Positions 41,713 through 51,285 of a DNA stretch of 64,000 nucleotides are shown piece by piece. Each line of letters starts with the position of its first letter. Position 1 is the stretch's first letter. Below the pieces are notes generated by a model. The model was not told the origin of the DNA and ran no database searches. It saw only the letters and a program-made list of their open reading frames with translations. Source of the stretch: Mycolicibacterium alvei (lineage in GTDB: Bacteria; Actinomycetota; Actinomycetes; Mycobacteriales; Mycobacteriaceae); the NCBI RefSeq assembly GCF_010727325.1, contig NZ_AP022565.1, positions 3,410,001 to 3,474,000 of the forward strand, in the 5' to 3' direction. A program made the position numbers and the translations under genes.

Positions 41713-44247
41713 GTGTTCGCCTGGTGGGGTCGAACGGTGTACCAGTTCAGGTACATCGTCATCGGTGTCATGGTGGCGCTGTGCCTAGGTGGCGGCGTCT
41801 TCGGCGCCAGTCTCGGAGAGCACGTCACCCAGAGTGGTTTCTTCGACGAGGGCAGCCAGTCGGTCAAGGCCTCGTTGATGGGCGACGAGGTCTACGGCCG
41901 AGACCGAACCAGCCATGTCGTGGCAATCCTGACACCGCCGGATGACAAGAAGATCACCGATAAGGCCTGGCAGAAGAAGGTCTCCGGCGAACTCGACGAG
42001 TTGGTCAAGGACTATCCGGATCAGGTGGTCAGCTGGGTCGGCTGGTTGCGCGCCCCGGACAGCGACCTGGAAACCGTCCAGCAGATGAAGACCGAAGATC
42101 TGCGAAACACCTTCGTCAGCATCCCGCTCAAGGGCGATGACGACGACACCATTCTGAAGAACTACCAGGCCGCGGAACCCGCCATGCGGGCGATCAACGA
42201 CGGCAACATCCAACTCGCCGGCCTCAACCCGATCGCCAGCGAGCTCACCGGCACCATCGCCACCGACCAGAAACGCGCCGAACTCGCGATCGTTCCGCTG
42301 GTCGCCGTGGTGTTGTTCTTTGTGTTCGGTGGCGCGGTGGCAGCGGCCCTGCCCGCCATTATCGGCGGTCTGACGATCGGCGGCGCGCTGGGCATTCTGC
42401 GGTTTACGGCTGAGTTCATGCCCGTCCACTTCTTCGCCCAACCGGTCGTGACGATGATGGGCTTCGGTATCGCGATCGACTACGGCCTGTTCATGGTGAG
42501 CCGGTTCCGGGAGGAGCTCGCCGAGGGGTATGAGGTCGATGCCGCAGTTCGCCGCTCCGTCATGACCTCGGGCCGAACCGTGGCCTTCTCCGCAGTGATC
42601 ATCGTCGCCTCCTCTCTACCGCTGTTGCTGATCCCGCTCGGATTCCTGAAATCGATCACCTACGCGATCATCGCGTCGGTCCTGCTCGCGGCATTCCTGT
42701 CGATCACGGTGCTGCCGGCAGTGCTGGGCATCCTCGGACCGAACGTCGATGCGCTCGGTGTGCGCACCCTGCTGAAGATCCCGTTCCTGGCCAACTGGCC
42801 GTTCTCGCGCAAGATCATCGATTGGTTCGCCGAGAAGACCCAGAAGACCATGACCCGCGAAGAGGTCGAGAAGGGTTTCTGGGGCCGGCTGGTCAATGTG
42901 GTGATGAAGCGGCCGATCGCCTTCGCCGCACCCATCCTGATCGTCATGACGCTGCTGGTCATCCCATTGGGTCAGCTCGCACTCGGCGGGTACAGCGAGA
43001 AATACCTGCCGCCGGACAACTCCGTGCGCATGGCCCAGCAGAATTTCGACCAGCTGTTCCCCAGCTTCCGTACCGAACCGCTGACACTCGTGATCCGCAA
43101 CGACAGCGGCGACCCGGTGACCGATCAGCAACTTGACGACCTGCGCGCCAAGGCGCAGACCGTGTCGGGCTTCATCGGCACCAATGACCCGTCGACGATG
43201 TGGCAGGAACGGTCGGTCCAGGAGGGCGGGACCAAGGATCCTTCGGTGCGGGTCATCCAGAACGGTCTGGTCAACAGTGCCGACGCACCCGCGAAGATCC
43301 ACGCACTGCGCGACCTGTCCCCGCCACACGGCACCTCACTTTTCGTGGGTGGAACCACGGCGCTGGCGCAGGACAGCATTCAGAGCCTCCTCGACAATCT
43401 GCCGCTGCTGGTGGTGATCCTGGTGCTCACCACCACGGTGCTGATGTTCCTGGCATTCGGCTCGATCGTGCTGCCGATCAAGGCGGCGTTGATGAGCGCG
43501 CTTACGCTCGGCTCGACGATGGGCATCCTGACGTGGATGTTCGTTGAGGACGGCCACGGGGCCGGACTGCTGAACTACACCCCACAACCCCTGATGGCAC
43601 CGATGATCGGTCTGATCATCGCGGTGATCTGGGGTCTGTCCACCGACTACGAGGTCTTCCTGGTGTCCCGCATGGTGGAGGCCCGCGCGCGCGGGATGTC
43701 TACCGCCGAATCCATCCGGATCGGCACCGCGACCACCGGCCGGCTCATCACCGGCGCCGCGCTGGTGCTGGCCGTGGTGGTGGGCGCGTTCGCGTTCTCT
43801 GACCTGGTGATGATGAAGTACCTGGCGTTCGGCCTGCTCATCGCCCTGCTGCTGGACGCCACGGTCATCCGGATGTTCCTGGTGCCCGCCATCATGAAGC
43901 TGCTCGGCGATGATTGCTGGTGGGCTCCGCTCTGGATGAAGCGCATTCAGGAGAAGCTCGGCCTCGGTGAGACCGAGCTGCCCGACGAGCGTAAGCGTCC
44001 GATGACCCAGGAGTCCGGTGAGGACCCCCGCGCGCTGGCCGGCGCCGGCGCCCTGCCCGCACCTCGGCCACACGATCCGACGCATCCCGGGCCCGAGCCC
44101 ATGCGCCCGCTGATGCCACGGGCCAACGCCCCCTCGGCCGCGGGCACCGCGCGGATCGCCCGCCGCAAACGCCCCCGCAGCGGCCCGATCAGGAACCGGC
44201 CACCACGCGGTTCGCCATGGCGCGCAATGCCGTGCGCAACGCGGTGA
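41713..44247 (+). CDS. mmpL3: MmpL3 trehalose monomycolate transporter (tail frameshifted)
   Basis: The GTG at 41713 follows TTAGGAG. The RND-type transporter core is complete: two blocks of transmembrane helices and two periplasmic loops, with both proton-relay Asp-Tyr pairs (GIAIDYGLFMVSR and GLSTDYEVFLVSR). It flips trehalose monomycolate for mycolic-acid envelope assembly, is essential in mycobacteria, and is the target of SQ109-type inhibitors. The frame ends after 844 residues at 44247, but sequence typical of the MmpL3 tail continues in another frame to 44714. The last ~28 residues here are therefore out of register, implying a 1-base deletion between about 44150 and 44200. Confidence 0.93.
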   Translation: MFAWWGRTVYQFRYIVIGVMVALCLGGGVFGASLGEHVTQSGFFDEGSQSVKASLMGDEVYGRDRTSHVVAILTPPDDKKITDKAWQKKVSGELDELVKDYPDQVVSWVGWLRAPDSDLETVQQMKTEDLRNTFVSIPLKGDDDDTILKNYQAAEPAMRAINDGNIQLAGLNPIASELTGTIATDQKRAELAIVPLVAVVLFFVFGGAVAAALPAIIGGLTIGGALGILRFTAEFMPVHFFAQPVVTMMGFGIAIDYGLFMVSRFREELAEGYEVDAAVRRSVMTSGRTVAFSAVIIVASSLPLLLIPLGFLKSITYAIIASVLLAAFLSITVLPAVLGILGPNVDALGVRTLLKIPFLANWPFSRKIIDWFAEKTQKTMTREEVEKGFWGRLVNVVMKRPIAFAAPILIVMTLLVIPLGQLALGGYSEKYLPPDNSVRMAQQNFDQLFPSFRTEPLTLVIRNDSGDPVTDQQLDDLRAKAQTVSGFIGTNDPSTMWQERSVQEGGTKDPSVRVIQNGLVNSADAPAKIHALRDLSPPHGTSLFVGGTTALAQDSIQSLLDNLPLLVVILVLTTTVLMFLAFGSIVLPIKAALMSALTLGSTMGILTWMFVEDGHGAGLLNYTPQPLMAPMIGLIIAVIWGLSTDYEVFLVSRMVEARARGMSTAESIRIGTATTGRLITGAALVLAVVVGAFAFSDLVMMKYLAFGLLIALLLDATVIRMFLVPAIMKLLGDDCWWAPLWMKRIQEKLGLGETELPDERKRPMTQESGEDPRALAGAGALPAPRPHDPTHPGPEPMRPLMPRANAPSAAGTARIARRKRPRSGPIRNRPPRGSPWRAMPCATR

Positions 44248-44714
44248 ACACGGCGGTCAACACGGTCAACACCGCCACCGGCAACACCAACGCCGGTACG
44301 GAGCGCACAGCGCGGACGACCGCGCGTCCCGGTGGAGCCCCCGCGGGGCCCCCACCGCGTGAAGAACGTGAGATCGAGTCGTGGCTCGGTGCGTTGCGCG
44401 GCGGCCCGGCCAACGGCAATCCGCCTCCGTCTCCGCCTCCGCCCCCGGCACCGGCTCCGGCTCCGCGGCCCTCGGCCGACGCGACCCGTGCGATGCCGCA
44501 ACAACAGCACCGTCCACCGGCCGGTGCGGAGGGTGCGCCGACCACGGCATTCAACGCGCAGCGTCCGGGACCGGGCCCCGGCCCGAATCCACCGTCACGC
44601 CAACGCGATCAGGATCCGTCGACCCAGAAGTTCAACCCCAACGACGACGAACCTCCGCGTCGCGGGGGCGGTATGAGCGCGCAGGATCTGCTGCGTCGCG
44701 AAGGCCGGCTCTGA
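44160..44714 (+). pseudogene. Out-of-frame C-terminal tail of MmpL3
   Basis: This frame carries the rest of the MmpL3 cytoplasmic tail: RFAMARNAVRNAVNTAVN, REEREIESWLGALRGG, a Pro-rich stretch, and the conserved end RRGGGMSAQDLLRREGRL, stopping at 44714. 41713-44714 spans 3002 bases; one added base would give a single 1000-residue protein, near the ~1013 of M. smegmatis. The tail is cytosolic and outside the transport core. The break may be a true mutation or a sequencing error; a five-C run at 44172-44176 is a natural place for one. Confidence 0.8.
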
Positions 44715-44721
44715 TCCCGGG

Positions 44722-45867
44722 TTAACGTCCCGCCTCCGGCGGCAGGTCGTCGGAGGCGGCTTCGATGAGAACGCCCTCCGTGTCCTGCTGTCGGACCTCC
44801 TCGGCGTCCGGGTCCTCCGCCAGCAGGACGCGGGTCGCGCTGTTGATGAATGCCACGGTGGGCACCGCGAGCAGGGCGCCGACGATGCCTGCCAACACGC
44901 CACCGCCTGCGATGGCGAGCACGACCGCCAGCGGGTGGATCGACACCGCGCGTCCCATCACCAGCGGTTGCAGCACATGGCCTTCCAACTGCTGCACGGC
45001 GATGATCAGGCCGAGGGTGATCAGCGCGTAGACGAACCCCTTGGCCAGCAGTGCCACCACCACCGCCAGGAATCCGGCGACCACCGCACCGACCAGTGGG
45101 ATGAAGGCGCCCATGAACACCAGCGAGGCCAGCGGCAGCGCCAGTGGGATGCCCATGATCGCCAGGCCGGTACCGATTCCGAGCGCATCGACGAGCGCGA
45201 CGAGGAACGTCGCTCGCATGTAGCCGCCCAACGAGTGGAACCCGGCGCGCCCGGCGTCCTGGACCCGTTCGCGCACATGCGACGGGAACACCTTGGTGAC
45301 GAACGCGAAGATGCTGCGCCCGCCCTGCAGCAGGAAGATCAGCGTGAACAACACCAACAGCGCCCCGGTGAGCAGTTCGGTGAGGGTCCCCGCGGTGGAC
45401 AACGCCCCGGTGGTGAGCTTCTCCTGGTTGCGCTGCAGAGCTTCGATCGCGGTGTTGCCGGCCTGGTCGATCTGCTCCTTGCTCAGCTGCAGCGGGCCGC
45501 TGATCAGCCAGTTGCGCAGCCCGTCGATGCTTCGCGTCACCTGCTCGACGAGTTGCGGTGCGCCCTCGATGAATTGGGAGATGACGAAGCTCAGGATTCC
45601 GCCCACCACCGCGAAACTGGCGAGCAATACCAGGGCCACAGCGGCTCCGCGCGGCGCGCCGCGGCGGTCCATGAAGTCGACGGCCGGCAGCAGCAGGGCG
45701 GCGACCATCGTCGCCAGTGCAATCGGCACCACGATCACCTCGAGGTGTTTGATCAGCCATAGCAGGGCCACGACTGCCGCCAGGATGACCAGCAGGCGCC
45801 AAGACCAGGCGGCTACCTTGCGGACGAACGGCGTGACGGCCTCATCAGCAACAGGATCCAGAGCCAT
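44722..45867 (-). CDS. AI-2E family permease (Rv0205-type)
   Basis: This 381-residue polytopic protein has about eight hydrophobic segments, beginning [20 protein letters not shown] and including [20 protein letters not shown] with the family's conserved pore segment. It belongs to the AI-2E/PerM family, some of which export small molecules or act as ion antiporters; the mycobacterial member has no proven substrate. It is convergent with mmpL3 (7 bp apart) and divergent from the YbhN-like gene. Confidence 0.88.
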   Translation of the reverse strand: MALDPVADEAVTPFVRKVAAWSWRLLVILAAVVALLWLIKHLEVIVVPIALATMVAALLLPAVDFMDRRGAPRGAAVALVLLASFAVVGGILSFVISQFIEGAPQLVEQVTRSIDGLRNWLISGPLQLSKEQIDQAGNTAIEALQRNQEKLTTGALSTAGTLTELLTGALLVLFTLIFLLQGGRSIFAFVTKVFPSHVRERVQDAGRAGFHSLGGYMRATFLVALVDALGIGTGLAIMGIPLALPLASLVFMGAFIPLVGAVVAGFLAVVVALLAKGFVYALITLGLIIAVQQLEGHVLQPLVMGRAVSIHPLAVVLAIAGGGVLAGIVGALLAVPTVAFINSATRVLLAEDPDAEEVRQQDTEGVLIEAASDDLPPEAGR

Positions 45868-45907
45868 CTCGGTAGCCTAATGCGGCGCGCCCAGCAAGCA
45901 GCGATCT

Positions 45908-45944
45908 TGACACGACCTGCACGGTTACCCTGTAGGGCGTGTCA
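45908..45944. promoter_or_regulatory. Long inverted repeat over promoter and start of YbhN-like gene
   Basis: TGACACGACC and GGGCGTGTCA are 10-bp arms with one mismatch, 17 bp apart. The left arm overlaps a TTGACA -35-like hexamer at 45907-45912 and the right arm contains the GTG start at 45939. It looks like an operator, or paired half-sites, controlling a leaderless or short-leader transcript. Confidence 0.5.
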
Positions 45945-47066
45945 CAGGACGCGCCGGCCGACACAGCCCCGTACCGAGCCGGCTCCGCGCGCGGCAAGTA
46001 CTGGTGGGTGCGTTGGGTCGTCATCGCACTCGCCGTCACCGTGCTCGCGGTCGAGCTGACGCTGGTTTGGGATCAGCTCGCGAAAGCGTGGCGCAGCCTG
46101 CTCACCGCCGATGGATGGTGGGTCCTGGCGGCGGTGGGCGCCGCGATGGCCTCGATGCACAGCTTCGCCCAGATCCAACGGACACTGCTGCGCTCGGCGG
46201 GCGTGCGCGTCAAGCAATGGCGTTCGGAGGCCGCGTTCTACGCAGGCAACGCTCTGTCGACGACCATGCCAGGTGGCCCGGTGCTCTCGGCGACGTTCGT
46301 GTATCGACAACAACGCATCTGGGGGGCCTCACCGCTGGTGGCCTCGTGGCAGCTGGTGATGTCCGGTGTGCTGCAGATCGTGGGCCTGGCATTGCTCGGC
46401 CTCGGCGGTGCCCTCATGCTCGGCGCCACCAAGAACCCCCTGTCGCTGATCTTCTCGATCGGCGCATTCCTGGCGATCATCCTGTTGGCCCAGGCCGTGG
46501 CCACCAGACCGGAATTGATCGACGGCATCGGAGCCAGGGTGCTGTCGTGGGTGAACTCGTTGCGCGGCAAACCCTCCGATACCGGGCTGGCCAAGTGGCG
46601 CGAGATCCTGCAGCAGTTGGAGTCGGTGAGTCTGGGTCGTCGAGACCTGGGGGCGGCGTTCAGCTGGTCGATGTTCAACTGGGTCGCCGACGTCGCCTGC
46701 CTGGCCTTCGCCTGCTATGCCGCAGGCGGCCATCCTTCGCTGGCCGGGGTCACGGTCGCCTACGCCGCGGCCAGGGCGGTGGGGTCGATCCCGCTGATGC
46801 CGGGCGGTCTGCTGGTGGTGGAGGCGGTGTTGGTGCCCGGGCTGGTCTCCTCGGGAATGACGCTGGCCTCGGCCATCTCGGCGATGCTCATCTACCGGCT
46901 GGTGAGCTGGATCTTCATCTCGGCGATCGGGTGGGTGGTGTTCTTCTTCATGTTCCGCACGGAGAAGGACATCGACCCCGACGCCGGCGGGCCGGCAATT
47001 CAACCCGGGACCGGCGGGCCGGCAATTCAACCCGGGGCCGAGGCCCCTCCCGAATCCGAGCACTAG
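45939..47066 (+). CDS. YbhN/UPF0104-like integral membrane protein
   Basis: The product has 375 residues with about eight transmembrane segments, e.g. WVVIALAVTVLAVELTLVW and PLSLIFSIGAFLAIILLAQA. The conserved loop EAAFYAGNALSTTMPGGPVL and the GSIPLMPGGLLVVEAVLV motif are typical of the lysyl-phosphatidylglycerol-synthase-like/YbhN flippase-related family. The location corresponds to Rv0204c. The C-terminal tail has a 9-residue repeat (GGPAIQPG twice). The function is unknown; a lipid-translocating or stabilising role is possible. The lipoprotein gene starts 8 bp later and is likely in the same operon. Confidence 0.82.
   Translation: MSQDAPADTAPYRAGSARGKYWWVRWVVIALAVTVLAVELTLVWDQLAKAWRSLLTADGWWVLAAVGAAMASMHSFAQIQRTLLRSAGVRVKQWRSEAAFYAGNALSTTMPGGPVLSATFVYRQQRIWGASPLVASWQLVMSGVLQIVGLALLGLGGALMLGATKNPLSLIFSIGAFLAIILLAQAVATRPELIDGIGARVLSWVNSLRGKPSDTGLAKWREILQQLESVSLGRRDLGAAFSWSMFNWVADVACLAFACYAAGGHPSLAGVTVAYAAARAVGSIPLMPGGLLVVEAVLVPGLVSSGMTLASAISAMLIYRLVSWIFISAIGWVVFFFMFRTEKDIDPDAGGPAIQPGTGGPAIQPGAEAPPESEH
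46984..47037 (+). repeat. 27-bp tandem duplication in the YbhN-like C-terminus
   Basis: Two 27-bp copies (46984-47010 and 47011-47037) differ only at the last base and encode GGPAIQPG twice within a disordered tail. The near-identity suggests a recent duplication. Confidence 0.9.
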
Positions 47067-47074
47067 GAGCATCC

Positions 47075-48277
47075 ATGCGAATCCGATATCCGATGGCAGT
47101 GCTCGCCCTGATCTTGGCGGGCTGTTCGTCGGCGCAGACCCCGCAATCGGAGTCCACGACCACCACCACCGCCCCGCCGCCGATCGTCACGCCGGTGGTG
47201 GGATCGGTTCTGGCCGAACCGGTCCCGGTGGCGGCCACCGATGGCCGTACGCACCTGGCATACGAGTTGATGCTCACCAACACCTCACCGTCCGTCGTCA
47301 CCCTCAACTCGCTGAGCACCGTGGCCGGTGACCGCAAGTTGCTCACCCTGTCCGGCGACAGCCTCAAATACTGGACCAGGGCCGTGGGTAATTCCGCCGT
47401 CGGAACCAACGTGATCGGCCCCGGACAGAGCGCCTACGTGTGGCTGGACGTGATCGCCGACGAGCCGGCACAGGTGCCAGACGAACTCACCCACGAGCTC
47501 GGGATCACCGTGGCCAAGCCGATGCCGCCCCTCGTCCCACCGACCCTGACCCAGTCCGTGGCACCGGTATCGGTCCAGACCCGCAAACCGGTGTCCATCT
47601 CCCCGCCCCTGACCGGCGACAACTGGGTCGACGCCAACAGTTGCTGCGATATGACACCGCACCGCATGGCGCTCAACCCGATCAACGGAAAGGTCTGGGC
47701 AGCAGAACGATTCGCGATCGACTACGTGCAGCTCGGCACCGACGGCCGGATACTCACAGGCGATCGGGCCAAGGTCACGAGCTACCCGTATTTCGGCTCG
47801 GAGATCCACGCGGTGGCCGATGGACCAGTCGTGGCGGTGCTCGACGGACTGAACGAGCAGGTTCCCGGTGTCACGCCCAACGGCCTGACCCTGCAGCAGT
47901 TCGGCGGTAACCACATCGTGCAGGACATCGGTGACGGCAACTACGCCTTCTACGCGCATCTGCAACCGAACAGCCTCAAGGTCAAGCCCGGCGACACACT
48001 CAGCACCGGACAGGTCATCGGCGCCCTGGGGAACTCCGGCAACTCCGATGCACCGCATCTGCACTTCCACGTGATGGACGGCCCGGATCCGTTGGCATCC
48101 AATGGCTTGCCCTTTACCTTCAAATCGTTCCGGCTCGATTCGCGGCTGACCTCGCTGACCGCCGCCGATACGCTGTTCGACGGCAAGCCGGCCGCACGGC
48201 AACCGGGCTTCGCCGAGCGCGACCAAACCGACGTCAGTCCACTGGTATTGGATGTGATGACATATGCGACGGGCTAG
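47075..48277 (+). CDS. M23 family peptidase lipoprotein
   Basis: The product has 400 residues. The signal peptide ends in the lipobox LAGC (LALILAGCSSAQ), so it is a membrane-anchored lipoprotein. A Thr/Pro linker follows. The C-terminal peptidase/LytM domain includes YFGSEIHAVADGPVVAVLDG, GNYAFYAHLQPNSLKVKPGD, ALGNSGNSDAPHLHFHVMDG with the HxH zinc ligands. The first part of the zinc site is atypical (no clear HxxxD), so it may be a degenerate LytM domain with a regulatory rather than hydrolytic role in peptidoglycan turnover. Its stop overlaps the following DUF3054 gene. Confidence 0.85.
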   Translation: MRIRYPMAVLALILAGCSSAQTPQSESTTTTTAPPPIVTPVVGSVLAEPVPVAATDGRTHLAYELMLTNTSPSVVTLNSLSTVAGDRKLLTLSGDSLKYWTRAVGNSAVGTNVIGPGQSAYVWLDVIADEPAQVPDELTHELGITVAKPMPPLVPPTLTQSVAPVSVQTRKPVSISPPLTGDNWVDANSCCDMTPHRMALNPINGKVWAAERFAIDYVQLGTDGRILTGDRAKVTSYPYFGSEIHAVADGPVVAVLDGLNEQVPGVTPNGLTLQQFGGNHIVQDIGDGNYAFYAHLQPNSLKVKPGDTLSTGQVIGALGNSGNSDAPHLHFHVMDGPDPLASNGLPFTFKSFRLDSRLTSLTAADTLFDGKPAARQPGFAERDQTDVSPLVLDVMTYATG

Positions 48278-48629
48278 CGGTGCAGCCTTCCTGGCCGATC
48301 TGATCTGCGTGGTGGCCTTCAGCACCATGGGGCGACGCAGCCACGCCGAGGTGCTGTCGGTGGCCGGGATCGCCGAGACCGCATGGCCGTTCCTGACCGG
48401 AACGGTGGTGGGATGGCTGCTGTCCCGCGGCTGGCAGCGACCGACGTCGTTGGCGCCCACCGGGGTCGTGGTGTGGATCAGCACCGTGGTGGTCGGCATG
48501 GTGCTGAGGAAACTGACCTCAGCGGGAGCGGCTGGCGCCTTCATCGTGGTCGCCACGGTGTCGACCGCGGTGCTGCTGTTGGGCTGGCGCGCTGTGCTGG
48601 CAGCGGTACAGCGCCGTCAATCTGTCTGA
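48264..48629 (+). CDS. DUF3054 family membrane protein
   Basis: This 121-residue protein has four hydrophobic helices: GAAFLADLICVVAFSTMGRR, TAWPFLTGTVVGWLLSRGW, LAPTGVVVWISTVVVGMVL and GAAGAFIVVATVSTAVLLLG. The ADLICVVAFSTMGRRSH start is typical of DUF3054, an actinobacterial family of unknown function. It begins within the M23 gene (14 bp overlap) and its 3' end overlaps the convergent sensor kinase gene by 13 bp. No biochemical role can be given. Confidence 0.88.
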   Translation: MRRASGAAFLADLICVVAFSTMGRRSHAEVLSVAGIAETAWPFLTGTVVGWLLSRGWQRPTSLAPTGVVVWISTVVVGMVLRKLTSAGAAGAFIVVATVSTAVLLLGWRAVLAAVQRRQSV

Positions 48630-49963
48630 GGCACATCCTCGGTCGACGAGGCCGCCACGGCGACCGTCAAGGTGGCCCGCACACCGCCGAGTGGCCCGTC
48701 GGACAACGTGATCTCACCGCCGTGCAGCTGGGCCTGCTGCGCCACCAAGGCCAGGCCCAACCCGGTGCCGCCCGCCATCGCGGTGCTGCCGCGACGGAAC
48801 CGGCCCAGCACGGTCTGGTGCTCCTCGGCCGGTAGTCCGCGCCCGTTGTCGTCGACGGTGATGACGAGAAACTCGCCGCTGCGGTGGGCAGTCACCACGA
48901 TCCGGGTGGCCTCACCGTGGACGATGGCGTTGCGCACCAGGTTGTCCACCGCGATGCGCAACCCACCCGGCCAGCCCAGTACCGGACCGACATCGTCGGC
49001 CACCTGCACCTCGATCCCGACGTTCTCACGGACCCGGGCGTTCTCCCGGACCACCCGGTCGAGCAGATCGGCGACGTCGATCAGTTCGCGGTCCTCGTCC
49101 TGGGCGAGTTCTCCCGAGGCGAGCTGTCCCAACGCGGTGATGATCGCCTCCACCCGGCGCTGCGCCCGGGACAGGTCGGCGACCACCTCGTCCCGCTCGG
49201 ATTCCGGCAGGTTGTGGATTCGCAGGGTGTCCAGGTCGGCGCGCATCGCGGTGAGCGGGGTGCGCAGTTCGTGTGCGGCATTGGCGGCGAAATCCTGCGC
49301 AGCCTGAAGGGAATTCGTGGTGGCACGCTGCGCGGCAGCCAGGCGGGTGAGCATCCCTGCCATTGCCTCCGACAACTCCTCGGCCTCCCGCACGCCACGC
49401 ACCTTCGGCATCGCGTCGGTACCGCTGTCCAGTTTCGAGGTGTGCTCGGTGAGCTTGCGCAGCGGCCGGATGGCCGGCCCAGCCAACAGCCACCCCAGAC
49501 CGCCCGCCACCAGCACCGTCGCCACACCGATCGCGGTGAACAAAGGAATCCTATTGGGGCTCAACAAGATACCGTCGGTCCGGATACCGATGGACATCAA
49601 TACCCCGCCCTGCTGGTGCAGTTGGACGGTGCGTACGCGGTAATCCACCCCGTTGACCTCGACGGTCTCGGTGCCCGGAGGGAGCGCGGGCAGCTGGAAG
49701 CCACGCTGGAACACCACTTGACCGGTGGCGCCCGACCTCCCGGTGGTCAACACACCGCGCGTCGGATCCTGCAGATGCTCGGGGTTGATGCTGGCATCGA
49801 CGATCGAATCGAGCCTGCGATCCAGCTGCGCAGAGTCGTTGTTGGCCAACACCACCGAGGTCAGGAGGGTGAACGCCGCGACCACGGCCGCAGCCGCCAG
49901 CGCCGAAGCCACCGCGACCCTGGTGCGCAACGACGCGGAACGGATCAAGCCGAAAGCCCGCAC
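48617..49963 (-). CDS. PrrB-like sensor histidine kinase
   Basis: The product has 448 residues. It has two transmembrane helices (VAVASALAAAAVVAAFTLLT and TAIGVATVLVAGGLGWLLAG) flanking a ~110-residue extracytoplasmic sensor, then a HAMP region, the H-box AAHELRTPLTAMRADL, the N-box VDNLVRNAIVHG and G-boxes VDDNGRGLPAEE and GTGLGLALVAQ. Length and sequence resemble M. tuberculosis PrrB (446). It phosphorylates the response regulator encoded 26 bp upstream. M. smegmatis is known to carry PrrAB paralogues; this is probably such a paralogue rather than the essential PrrAB. Confidence 0.88.
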   Translation of the reverse strand: MRAFGLIRSASLRTRVAVASALAAAAVVAAFTLLTSVVLANNDSAQLDRRLDSIVDASINPEHLQDPTRGVLTTGRSGATGQVVFQRGFQLPALPPGTETVEVNGVDYRVRTVQLHQQGGVLMSIGIRTDGILLSPNRIPLFTAIGVATVLVAGGLGWLLAGPAIRPLRKLTEHTSKLDSGTDAMPKVRGVREAEELSEAMAGMLTRLAAAQRATTNSLQAAQDFAANAAHELRTPLTAMRADLDTLRIHNLPESERDEVVADLSRAQRRVEAIITALGQLASGELAQDEDRELIDVADLLDRVVRENARVRENVGIEVQVADDVGPVLGWPGGLRIAVDNLVRNAIVHGEATRIVVTAHRSGEFLVITVDDNGRGLPAEEHQTVLGRFRRGSTAMAGGTGLGLALVAQQAQLHGGEITLSDGPLGGVRATLTVAVAASSTEDVPQTD

Positions 49964-49989
49964 CTAGCGTTTGTTCCTCACGGAATCCA

Positions 49990-50691
49990 TCACACATCTT
50001 CCCGCAGGACGTACCCGATTCCCCGCACGGTGTGGATCACCCTGGGTAAGTCGGGTGACTCGAGCTTGCGCCGCAGATACGAGATGAACACGTCAGCCAC
50101 GTTGGTGTCCACGTCGAAGTCGTATCCCCAGACCAGCTCGAGGAGCCGTTGCCGCGACAACACCACACCGGCGTTCTCGGCCAGCACGGCCAGCAGGTCG
50201 AACTCGCGCTTGGTCAGGTCGACCCGGTCACCGGCGACGAACACCAGCCGACGGGCGGTGTCGATGGTCAGCACCCCGACGGTCATGATGTCCGACGGCC
50301 GATCGGCATGGCTGGCCCGGCGCAACAAGGCGTTGAGCCGTGCCACGAGTTCACCCAGGTCGAACGGTTTCGTCAGGTAGTCGTCCGCGCCGGCTTCCAG
50401 CCCGGCGATGCGGTCGTTGACCGTGTCACGCGCCGACAGCACACAGATCGGGATCTCGTTGCCCAGTGCCCGCAGAGCAGTGACCACCGCGACGCCGTCG
50501 AGTTCCGGCATCTGGACGTCGAGAACGAGCGCGTCGTGAGACTCATTCGACAACAGGCGCAGTGCCTCCTTGCCGGACGCAGCGACCCGGACGTCGAACC
50601 CCGAATGCCGCAATCCGCGGGCAACCGACGTACGTACATCCGGGTCGTCGTCCACCATCAGCACCGTGCGGTTCACGCTTTCGGGTGTCAC
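49990..50691 (-). CDS. PrrA-like OmpR-family response regulator
   Basis: This 233-residue regulator has a receiver domain with acidic pocket VDDDPDV, phospho-acceptor Asp in [13 protein letters not shown] and conserved Lys in [13 protein letters not shown]. The C-terminal winged helix ([47 protein letters not shown]) is nearly superposable on PrrA (about 236 residues). It probably regulates the adjacent hemophore and mmpL11 genes, among others. It starts 41 bp after the end of the hemophore gene on the same strand and is followed by its kinase. Confidence 0.9.
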   Translation of the reverse strand: MTPESVNRTVLMVDDDPDVRTSVARGLRHSGFDVRVAASGKEALRLLSNESHDALVLDVQMPELDGVAVVTALRALGNEIPICVLSARDTVNDRIAGLEAGADDYLTKPFDLGELVARLNALLRRASHADRPSDIMTVGVLTIDTARRLVFVAGDRVDLTKREFDLLAVLAENAGVVLSRQRLLELVWGYDFDVDTNVADVFISYLRRKLESPDLPRVIHTVRGIGYVLREDV

Positions 50692-50732
50692 GTGTCCTTC
50701 GACGCTGCGGGGGTAGCTTCCACCCGCATCGG

Positions 50733-51116
50733 TTACGGGATGGAGGGAGCCGGAGCTTCGCCGCAGCGGTTCTTCAGGTCTACCAGTGGCTGGCGGATAC
50801 CGGAGAGCTCGGCCTTGGTCTGCGGGTTCGCTTCCATGTAGTCGTGCACCTTGGTCCTGACCTCTTCACGAGGCAGGCCTTCCAGGCTGGTGAAGAAGTA
50901 GTTCACATCGGGATGGGTGAACAGGTACGCCGAGGTCGATGCAGAGACGCCCGAAGCCACGCCGGCCAGATCGGCTGCGCTGCAGTTGGGGGGGTTGGCC
51001 GCCGGGTCGTCGGCAAGTGCCGACGGGATGGCGCCGAGCAGCATCGCACCGGCTACCGCGCCGGCGCCGGCCACGCCAGCTACCACGCGCCGCGCATTTC
51101 GGGCCGAGAGCAACAT
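50733..51116 (-). CDS. Rv0203-type secreted hemophore/heme-binding protein (copy 1)
   Basis: The product has 127 residues from the ATG at 51116, which has AAGGAG upstream; a TTG 6 bp earlier is less likely. A signal peptide is clear ([19 protein letters not shown], cleavage near ALADD). The mature domain has two conserved cysteines ([15 protein letters not shown] and LKNRCGEAP) and the helix segment [20 protein letters not shown]. The family (Rv0203/Rv1174c) carries heme to MmpL3 and MmpL11 in M. tuberculosis. It is secreted and part of a run with a second copy and a two-component system. Confidence 0.85.
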   Translation of the reverse strand: MLLSARNARRVVAGVAGAGAVAGAMLLGAIPSALADDPAANPPNCSAADLAGVASGVSASTSAYLFTHPDVNYFFTSLEGLPREEVRTKVHDYMEANPQTKAELSGIRQPLVDLKNRCGEAPAPSIP

Positions 51117-51285
51117 GGTCAAGCTCCTTCATCGGATCGGGAAGGCCGTGACCCCAATCGGTCATCGGTTGAAGAAAGCTAAGCAGAATCCGTGACTACT
51201 TGCCTATCTTGTGCGTAAAACCGCTGCGCTGGGTGGTGAACCCGCAGTTCAGCGGTGGCACCGCCACGCCGCGACGGCGGCGGAC

